NCBI GenBank assembly: GCA_031274985.1
Contig: JAISPK010000050.1
Span: 1 to 9,643, forward strand
Length of the DNA stretch: 9,643 nt
Direction of reading: 5' to 3'
Source of the DNA: Coriobacteriales bacterium
GTDB lineage: Bacteria > Actinomycetota > Coriobacteriia > Coriobacteriales > UBA8131
Shown: positions 4,401 through 9,643 of the stretch, in pieces
Numbering within the stretch: position 1 is the stretch's first letter
Layout of the letters: each line of letters opens with the position of its first letter
The notes under the pieces: model-generated
The model's database searches: none
What the model saw: the letters and a program-made list of their open reading frames with translations, nothing else
What the model was told of the DNA's origin: nothing
Made by a program: the position numbers and the translations under genes

Positions 4401-6899
4401 TTATTTCTTCTTTTTCTTAGGCTTTTTGGCGGCGCTTTTCTTTGCCGGGGCAGCCTCATCACGCAAGGGGCAGTCATAGTTGGGGCAGAGTTCCCACGGA
4501 CCACGATTGGTTTTTACAATGACCTTGGGCGCACCGCAACCCTCGCACACCACACCGGCAGCAGAGAGGTCGCCGCGCTGCGGCAGCGGGTAGGAAGTTT
4601 TGCACTCGTCGTAATTGGTGCAGCGAATAAAACGCTTGAGGCTCCTCGGCGAACGCTGGGCAACAAGACGCCCTTCTTTGCCGGCTGCCTTGCAGGCCGG
4701 GCACTCCCCTACGTCGAGTTCCTGCTCCTGGTTGGAGCTGCACTCCGGGTCCACGCAGCGCGTGAGCGGCTTTTGCCTAAACTGAATCACGTTGATCTGC
4801 GGCTTGCCGCAGGTGGGACAGGGGTCGTCAACGGCAATGATCTTGCCCGGCGGCAGAGGATAGGTCACGTTGCAACCGTCACCGGAGGTCTTCCAGCCGC
4901 TGCAGCCGATGAAGCTGCCGCGGGTGCGCGCGCTCTGCTTAATGAGCAGGTCCTCGCCGCAAACCGGGCACGTTCCGATGCGGGCATCGGCCGAGACTGC
5001 CTCGGCAAGCGCGTCGCCCACCTTGTCCTTAAGCGGAATAAGCGCGTTGATCTCTGCCTCCAGCAGCCGCCGTGAATGCATCACCACGGTGTCGCGGCTG
5101 TCAGCTCCCGCAGCGATGTTGCTCATCTCGCTCTCGAGCTGGGCGGTCATCTCGGGCGTGGTGATATGGGGAGCATAGGTGCCCAGTGCGTCAATAACGG
5201 CGATGCCCAGCTGTGTGGGCTCCACCGGATCGTGCTGGATGTAGCGCACCTCAACGAGCCGTTCAATAATCGCGTGCCGTGTAGACTTGGTGCCGAGACC
5301 GGCCTTTTCCATCTCTTGAATGAGGCGTCCGGCAGAAAAACGGCTGGGCGGCTCGGTTTGTTTTTGATTGAGCGTAATGCCGCGCACCGCCACGGTTTGC
5401 CCCTCGGCTAGCGCCGGGAGCTGCTCGTCTTTCTTGAGCCCGTAGGGATAGATCTCGCGAAATCCGGGTACCACCAATACGTCGCCTCTGGCCTCGAAGG
5501 GCTCGCCGCCAACGTTGAGGTTTACCTGGGTGCCCTCGACGGTCGCAGGGCCGCTGAGGGTTGCGAGGAAGCGCCGGGCTATGAGGTTGTAGAGCTTCCA
5601 CTCCTCGGGGCGCAGCGCGTCCATCGAAGCCACCGCCGTGGGGTAAATGGGCGGATGGTCGGTGTCAAAGGTTTTGCCGCGGGTGGCACTGAGGTGCGGC
5701 TGAGACATGAGGTGCTGCGCATACGAGGCATACTGCGCAATGCCCGCGAGCATATGGGCCACCTCGCGCAGGTCGAGGGTGTCGGGGTACACCGTGTTGT
5801 CAACGCGCGGGTAGCTGATGTAGCCGGCCATGTAGAGCAACTCGGCAATCCGCATGGTGCGTCCGGGCGCAAGGCCCTCGGCACTGGCGGCCGCAATGAG
5901 TGAGGTGGTGGAGAAGGGCGCAGGCGGTTGCACCTTGCGCTGCTTGCGCGTGACCGCTTCTACCGTTGCGGTTTGAGCCCGCTCGGCGGCGGCACAGGCA
6001 GCCTGAGCCTCGGCTTCATTGGTAAAGCGCCCCTTGGCGTGGGTTGCCTTAAAATCGGTCTTGGGGTTGCCCTCGGTGCCCTGCAGCTGCGCCTTGAGCA
6101 CCCAGTAGTCCTCGGGAACAAAGGCCAGCCGCTCCTTCTCGCGTGCCACTACCAGCGCCAGCGTGGGCGTTTGCACGCGCCCGGAAGGACGCACGTTGCC
6201 GTAGCCGGCAAACTTGGCAATGGTGAGATAGCGGGTGAGCACCGCGCCCCAGATAAGGTCAATGAACTGACGACTTTCTCCGGCGCTGGCCAGATCGAAG
6301 TCCATCTCGGTGACCTCATCAAAGGCCTTGGCGATTTCTGCCTTGGTAAACGAGGAGTAGCGCGCTCTGCTCACGGTGAGGGCGGGGTTGGACTCCAGCG
6401 CCATATTGAGCGCGTCCATACCGATGAGTTCGCCCTCGCGGTCAAAGTCCGTGGCGATGCAGACGCTCGTTGCCTTGGCGGCCAGGTTCTTGACCGAGCG
6501 GATGATGCCCTTTTCTTTGGGGAGTTTCTCAAGTGGTGCATACACCAGGTAGGGCAGCGCCTCGAGCTTCCAGCTCTTGAGATCCACGGCGCTTTCTGTG
6601 AAGGGCTTTTTTTTCTTATAGGGCGGCTTTGCCATGACGTCCGGTACCTGAGCGGGCAGCCGGGTTTTGCCGTCTTCGCTGATGCCGAACCATCCCAGAC
6701 GCTTACCATACGAGAGCGTTGGGGTAAAGTCCACCTCGAGGATATGGCCGCGCAGGCCGATGGTCACGCACTCGGTGCCCTTCCACTCAAAGCGGTAGAC
6801 CGGCGTGTCAAACACCTTGTCGGCCTTGGGCTTGGCAACGCTCAACAGGTCGGCGATGCGCTTTGCCGCGTCGTTTTTTTCGGTAATTATGAGTTGCAA
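4401..6899 (-). CDS. Type IA DNA topoisomerase, archaeal-like, with four zinc ribbons
   Basis: An 832-aa enzyme that relaxes negatively supercoiled DNA by cutting and passing one strand. The Toprim domain has ITEKNDAAKRIA (5-16, Glu7) and ATDFDREGELIG (149-160, the Mg-binding D151/D153/E155). Next come RPSGRVQTPTLALV (237-250) and the active-site motif AGYISYPRVDNTVYP (358-372), with catalytic Tyr363 and Arg365. LGTKSTRHAIIERL (535-548) lies further on. Four tetra-cysteine ribbons follow: C644/647/666/676, C694/697/715/720, C733/736/760/766 and C785/788/805/810. A lysine-rich tail ends the protein. The active-site wording (YPRxDNTVYP, LGTKSTRH) recalls archaeal topoisomerase I; bacterial TopA usually has YMRTDS, so this may be a second enzyme beside TopA. 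The TTG start is set by GAGGAG at 6908-6913. It overlaps hypB by 13 bp, so translation is probably coupled. Confidence 0.88.
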   Translation of the reverse strand: MQLIITEKNDAAKRIADLLSVAKPKADKVFDTPVYRFEWKGTECVTIGLRGHILEVDFTPTLSYGKRLGWFGISEDGKTRLPAQVPDVMAKPPYKKKKPFTESAVDLKSWKLEALPYLVYAPLEKLPKEKGIIRSVKNLAAKATSVCIATDFDREGELIGMDALNMALESNPALTVSRARYSSFTKAEIAKAFDEVTEMDFDLASAGESRQFIDLIWGAVLTRYLTIAKFAGYGNVRPSGRVQTPTLALVVAREKERLAFVPEDYWVLKAQLQGTEGNPKTDFKATHAKGRFTNEAEAQAACAAAERAQTATVEAVTRKQRKVQPPAPFSTTSLIAAASAEGLAPGRTMRIAELLYMAGYISYPRVDNTVYPDTLDLREVAHMLAGIAQYASYAQHLMSQPHLSATRGKTFDTDHPPIYPTAVASMDALRPEEWKLYNLIARRFLATLSGPATVEGTQVNLNVGGEPFEARGDVLVVPGFREIYPYGLKKDEQLPALAEGQTVAVRGITLNQKQTEPPSRFSAGRLIQEMEKAGLGTKSTRHAIIERLVEVRYIQHDPVEPTQLGIAVIDALGTYAPHITTPEMTAQLESEMSNIAAGADSRDTVVMHSRRLLEAEINALIPLKDKVGDALAEAVSADARIGTCPVCGEDLLIKQSARTRGSFIGCSGWKTSGDGCNVTYPLPPGKIIAVDDPCPTCGKPQINVIQFRQKPLTRCVDPECSSNQEQELDVGECPACKAAGKEGRLVAQRSPRSLKRFIRCTNYDECKTSYPLPQRGDLSAAGVVCEGCGAPKVIVKTNRGPWELCPNYDCPLRDEAAPAKKSAAKKPKKKKK

Positions 6900-7552
6900 G
6901 ACTTTTTCTCCTCAATGCGTTGTGACAACCACTGCGCCCAGGCAACAACACCTTCGTGCGTCAGTGCGCTCAGGGGAAAGAGTACTGCATGAGGGTTGAG
7001 TTGTGCAACTGATTCTTTAAATGCACCCTCGTCAAAGTTGAAGGAAGCCAGGGTGTCCACCTTGTTGAGGATGACTGCCTGGGCCACTTGAAACACCCCC
7101 GGGTACTTGAGCGGCTTGTCGTGGCCTTCGGGTACCGACAGTATCATGGCCTTGGCGTCCTCGCCCAGGTCAAAGTCGGTGGGACAGACGAGATTGCCGA
7201 CGTTTTCGATGATGATGAGGTCTAAGTTATCAAGATCGAGCGCCTCGAGGGCGCGGGCGATCATCGCTGACTCGAGATGACAGGCACCGCCGGTGTTGAT
7301 CTGAATGGCAGGGATGCCTGCCTCCTTGATCTTGACCGCATCGACATCGCTCGCGATATCACCCTCGATAACGGCAATGCGATAGTTGCTCCGGAGCGCC
7401 TCGATAGTTGCAAGGATGAGCGAGGTCTTGCCGGCTCCCGGCGAGGCGAGCAGGTCCAGCACAAAGATGCCGCGGGCTGCCATGAGCTCTCTGTTCTCCT
7501 GCGCAAGGCGGTTATTGAGGTCGAGTATCGGTTTTTTTAGTTTGACTTCCAT
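6887..7552 (-). CDS. hypB: Hydrogenase nickel-insertion GTPase HypB
   Basis: SIMIBI-class GTPase of 221 aa which, with HypA, uses GTP hydrolysis to place nickel in the large subunit of [NiFe] hydrogenase in the cytosol. Seen are the P-loop SPGAGKTS (37-44), EGDIASDVDA (63-72), the metal-site INTGGACHLES (85-95, Cys91-His92), ENVGNLVCP (116-124, Cys123) and the guanine-specificity motif NKVD (163-166). Unlike E. coli HypB it has no N-terminal Cys cluster, and unlike some rhizobial forms no His-rich nickel store, so only the G-domain metal site remains. It starts 3 bp after hypA and overlaps the topoisomerase start. Its own Shine-Dalgarno is weak, which fits coupling to hypA. A UreG-type role is less likely, since the CHL motif and hypA partner point to HypB. 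Confidence 0.93.
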   Translation of the reverse strand: MEVKLKKPILDLNNRLAQENRELMAARGIFVLDLLASPGAGKTSLILATIEALRSNYRIAVIEGDIASDVDAVKIKEAGIPAIQINTGGACHLESAMIARALEALDLDNLDLIIIENVGNLVCPTDFDLGEDAKAMILSVPEGHDKPLKYPGVFQVAQAVILNKVDTLASFNFDEGAFKESVAQLNPHAVLFPLSALTHEGVVAWAQWLSQRIEEKKSCNS

Positions 7553-7555
7553 GTT

Positions 7556-7900
7556 TTAGGTCTCTATTTCCATTGATTCAATATACATCTCTTTGCCGGC
7601 TATGAGTTGGGTGGCGAGCGAGTCGCAGCGGGGGCAGGCAAAATGCAGCCGGTCGTGCTCAAACTCCTCGCCGCAGGCAAGGCAGCGGCTCTTGGGGCTC
7701 ACCTTGGTCATCGTGAGGCGTGCGCCTTCTGCCAGGGTGCCGGGACTGAGGGCCTCAAAGGCAAAGTCCATGGCCTCTTCGAGCACCTCGGACATTGCTC
7801 CGATAACCAGCTTGACCTCGGTGATTTTGCTTGCGTTGTTCTCTCTTGCCGAAATCTCAACTGCGTCCAACACGCCGGTCATAAGAGAGAACTCATGCAT
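7556..7900 (-). CDS. hypA: Hydrogenase nickel metallochaperone HypA
   Basis: A 114-aa protein, the normal HypA length. It begins MHEFSLM, where His2-Glu3 with the amino terminus forms the nickel site, and its zinc site is RCLACG...FACPRC (Cys73, 76, 89, 92). It brings nickel to the hydrogenase large subunit together with HypB. The frame is open for 44 more codons upstream, but the start at 7900 is fixed because nickel binding needs the free MHE end. A GAGGACG sequence about 8 bases upstream can act as a ribosome site. It overlaps the tatC stop by 8 bp and lies 3 bp before hypB. Confidence 0.94.
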   Translation of the reverse strand: MHEFSLMTGVLDAVEISARENNASKITEVKLVIGAMSEVLEEAMDFAFEALSPGTLAEGARLTMTKVSPKSRCLACGEEFEHDRLHFACPRCDSLATQLIAGKEMYIESMEIET

Positions 7901-8762
7901 CGGCTGCGTCCTCGCTGGCTTCGCTAGCTGTTGCTTCTTCTGCCAGCTTGGCGTTTTGGGTCTTAATGCGCTTGTTGAGCACAATGCGGCTGATGAACAG
8001 CGACAGTTCGTAGAGCCCCGCCATGGGCACAAACAGCAAAAATAGCGTCACCGGACTCGCGTCGGGCGTTATCACGGCGCAAAAGACCAGCAGCACAATA
8101 TACACGATGCGCCAGTTTTTGCGGAGCTTTTTGTAGGGCACGATGTTGAAGATAATGAGGTAAAAAATCACCAGCGGCAGTTGGAAGGCAAAGCCAAAGG
8201 CAATCTCAAAGAGCAGGATGAGCATGACGTAGTCATCGGCCATTGCCAGGATGTTGGCAAACAGATTGGTTTGCCCGAGCATCCACTCAAAAGCCGGGTT
8301 GAGAATGAGCAGGTAGCAAAAGACCTGACCGAAGATAAAGAGGGTCAGTCCGATGAAAAAGGTCGGCAGAACCCATTTGCGCTCGTTGGGCTTAAGCGCC
8401 GGCAGGAAGAATGCCATGAGCTGCCAGATCCAGAGGGGGCTGGTAACCACCACCGCAAAGAACGCCGAGACTTTGAACATGAGGGTAAAACCACCCAGAG
8501 GGTTTGGGATATTGAGTATCCCCAGCTGGCGCATTTCGTCGAGGGATGCTACGAATTCTCCGCTCCCCCCTGCTGAGCCGATCCATCCCGAGATTGGTTG
8601 GATGAGAAAAAAGATCAGGTGCGGTGCAAAGAAGTACAAAACGCACACGGCAATGAGGAGGGCGATGACTATCCGGGTGAGCCTGCGGCGGAGTTCGCCG
8701 AGATGCTCCCAGATGGTCATGCGGCCTTCGGTGTTCTTATTTTTGTTTTCCTTCTTTGCCAT
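7893..8762 (-). CDS. tatC: Sec-independent (twin-arginine) translocase subunit TatC
   Basis: Polytopic inner-membrane protein of 289 aa that recognises twin-arginine signal peptides and builds the Tat export channel with TatA/TatB. The cytosolic start TIWEHLGELRRRL (16-28) carries the conserved Glu and binds the signal peptide. FFLPALKPNERK (118-129) holds the second conserved Glu (127). ITPDASP (231-237) precedes the last helices. Six hydrophobic segments are visible at about 30-55, 92-120, 131-156, 177-205, 218-232 and 236-262. The charged start (MAKKENKNKN) and the acidic Ala/Glu-rich tail (272-289) lie outside the core. ATG follows GGTGAG, which overlaps the tatB stop, 2 bp upstream. Confidence 0.95.
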   Translation of the reverse strand: MAKKENKNKNTEGRMTIWEHLGELRRRLTRIVIALLIAVCVLYFFAPHLIFFLIQPISGWIGSAGGSGEFVASLDEMRQLGILNIPNPLGGFTLMFKVSAFFAVVVTSPLWIWQLMAFFLPALKPNERKWVLPTFFIGLTLFIFGQVFCYLLILNPAFEWMLGQTNLFANILAMADDYVMLILLFEIAFGFAFQLPLVIFYLIIFNIVPYKKLRKNWRIVYIVLLVFCAVITPDASPVTLFLLFVPMAGLYELSLFISRIVLNKRIKTQNAKLAEEATASEASEDAADA

Positions 8763-8764
8763 GG

Positions 8765-9361
8765 TTACTCACCGGTCAAATCGGTTGCGGAAGGGGCGTC
8801 TGTTTTTGCTTCTGGTGCGGCGGGGGGTTCTGCGGCGCCCTGCTCAGCGGCAAGCTTCTCTCGATGAGCCTGCTCAAGGCGAGCCTTTTTTTTGGCAAAC
8901 GACTCTGTTTTTGGCTGAGCTGCCTGCTTTGGCTGTTGAGCGGTCTCTGACTTTGCTTCGCTTTCAGCCGCAGATTCTTCTGTGCCTTTGGCTGCAGATT
9001 CTTCTGTGCCTTCGGCCGCAGATTCTTCTGTGCCTTCGGCCGCATCCGTCTTTGCCTGAAGCTTGGACTCTGCGCTGGCTTCGGTTTTCTTCTGCGGTTG
9101 AGATTTGAGTCCCAGCCTGCTTGCCAGCATTTCAGTGGCGCTCTTGCCTTCTTCGGCAAAGGGGTTGACCGTTGCCTCGATGTCCTTGAGTGGCTCTACC
9201 ACCTCGGCCTTGATGACCTGGTCGGCCTGTTCGCGCAGCCCTTTGAGGGAATCCCAGATATGCGTAGCGTTCTTGATGACACCCGGAAGCTTATCCGGGC
9301 CAAACACAAGAAAGGCAAATACTAAGATGACCGTGAGCTCAAAGCCGCTAATTCCAAACAA
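8765..9361 (-). CDS. tatB: TatA/TatB-family translocase subunit, TatB-like
   Basis: A 198-aa protein with a single N-terminal membrane helix (about 7-20), the hinge FGPDKLP (20-26) and an amphipathic helix (27-65). MFGISGFEL with Glu8 and the Gly-Pro hinge are closer to TatB than TatA. TatB sits with TatC and receives the twin-arginine substrate. In gene sets with only one such subunit it may serve both roles, and no second copy lies here. The rest (about 90-198) is a long, charged Ala/Glu/Lys-rich cytosolic tail. It contains three 8-residue repeats (108-131, AEGTEESA type) and a basic helix KKKARLEQAHREKLA (157-171). The TTG start is backed by AAGGAG five bases upstream. It is the first gene of the probable tat-hyp-topoisomerase operon. 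Confidence 0.85.
   Translation of the reverse strand: MFGISGFELTVILVFAFLVFGPDKLPGVIKNATHIWDSLKGLREQADQVIKAEVVEPLKDIEATVNPFAEEGKSATEMLASRLGLKSQPQKKTEASAESKLQAKTDAAEGTEESAAEGTEESAAKGTEESAAESEAKSETAQQPKQAAQPKTESFAKKKARLEQAHREKLAAEQGAAEPPAAPEAKTDAPSATDLTGE
8967..9044. repeat. 24-bp in-frame tandem repeat in tatB
   Basis: Three copies (8967-8990, 8991-9014, 9015-9038) plus six bases of a fourth are nearly identical at the DNA level, each differing at one or two positions. Each encodes AEGTEESA or AKGTEESA. Such recent, in-frame duplication suggests slippage-prone length variation in the cytosolic tail. Confidence 0.8.
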
Positions 9362-9366
9362 GAATA

Positions 9367-9372
9367 CTCCTT
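9367..9372 (-). promoter_or_regulatory. Ribosome binding site fixing the tatB TTG start
   Basis: AAGGAG on the minus strand is followed by TATTC and then TTG. It has ideal spacing and selects this TTG as the start, consistent with the TatB-type N-terminus. Confidence 0.75.
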
Positions 9373-9396
9373 GTAGTTATCAATACAGACTGAGTC

Positions 9397-9425
9397 ATTG
9401 TAAAGATTCAATGCGCTGCTGGCAA
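9397..9425 (-). promoter_or_regulatory. Promoter for the tat-hyp-topoisomerase operon
   Basis: TTGCCA (9420-9425) and TACAAT (9397-9402), each five of six matches to consensus, are separated by the ideal 17 bp. The predicted start near 9390 gives a leader of about 29 nt. The promoter begins 13 bp after the stop of the upstream gene. An overlapping alternative, TTTACA with GATAAC (9376-9404), would start inside the ribosome site and is less likely. Confidence 0.6.
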
Positions 9426-9437
9426 CGTCTCTTTTAA

Positions 9438-9643
9438 TTATGCCGCAGGGGGCAACATGCCCATAACTACTTCTTTGAGCAGGTCGTTGCAGAGGTCTAC
9501 CATGGCTCCTTCGGCTTTGTTGGGAGGCGCGTCCATCTGAATCTCTACCGTATACAACGTTCCCTGATAATAGAATGCCGCATAACCGAGGTACCCCTGA
9601 TATGCGACAAAGGCATCCTGCAGGTCTTCGCGCACCAAGAACA
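9438..9643 (-). CDS. 3' end of an unrecognised gene (partial)
   Basis: The frame is open to the window edge and ends at TAA (9438-9440). The visible 67 or so residues include YQGYLGYAAFYYQGTLYTVE, then a Met/Leu-rich helix ending GMLPPAA. The aromatic, beta-strand-rich start and helical end could be a small alpha/beta domain, but I do not recognise the family. TTG at 9638 could serve as a start, yet the open frame continues upstream without a ribosome site in view, so a longer protein is likely. It precedes the tat promoter and seems to be in a separate transcription unit. Confidence 0.55.
   Translation of the reverse strand, partial: FLVREDLQDAFVAYQGYLGYAAFYYQGTLYTVEIQMDAPPNKAEGAMVDLCNDLLKEVVMGMLPPAA

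Noticed and set aside
5928..6992. Long plus-strand frame of 354 codons
   Set aside because: It is antisense to the topoisomerase, whose motifs are unmistakable. The frame arises from codon bias of the real gene.
7901..8032. 44-residue N-terminal extension of HypA
   Set aside because: It overlaps the tatC end, and HypA needs MHE at the amino terminus to bind nickel.

Overview
All recognisable genes lie on the minus strand, so the window reads right to left (9643 to 1). The moderately GC-rich coding sequence, TTG starts, clear AGGAG-type ribosome sites, hydrogenase maturation genes (hypA, hypB), a Tat pathway and an archaeal-looking type IA topoisomerase suggest an anaerobic bacterium. My best guess is a Coriobacteriia/Eggerthella-like actinobacterium. 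This is inferred from gene content and style, not from a marker gene.

Right block (9643 to 4401): the 3' end of an unrecognised gene is followed by a good sigma70-type promoter (9397-9425). Next comes a tightly packed, probably single operon: tatB-like, tatC, hypA, hypB, and a type IA DNA topoisomerase. Spacings are 2 bp, an 8-bp overlap, 3 bp and a 13-bp overlap. TatB/TatC export folded proteins, including many cofactor-loaded hydrogenase subunits; HypA/HypB deliver nickel to [NiFe] hydrogenase. The topoisomerase is translationally nested with hypB but has no obvious pathway link.

Middle (4400 to 3744): about 650 bp without a convincing gene but rich in signals. It holds a perfect 10-bp inverted repeat, a promoter-like pair, phased A-tracts, an 11-bp tandem array, a perfect-consensus promoter (TTGACA-N17-TATAAT, 3931-3959), and a structured leader of about 180 nt running to the next gene.

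Left block (3743 to 1): a secreted double-psi/3D-type beta-barrel protein overlaps a small cytosolic protein that resembles the N-terminal domain of cyanophycin synthetase, here without the ATP-grasp and Mur-ligase-like domains. A class I PLP aminotransferase and a D-alanine--D-alanine ligase follow, separated by a block of dispersed palindromic repeats. The window ends just past ddl in another low-complexity, repeat-like stretch.

The items most worth a second look are the stand-alone cyanophycin-synthetase-N-like protein and its secreted partner, and the helically phased repeat array with strong promoter and leader that drives them. The archaeal-type topoisomerase in a Tat/hydrogenase-maturation operon is also notable.
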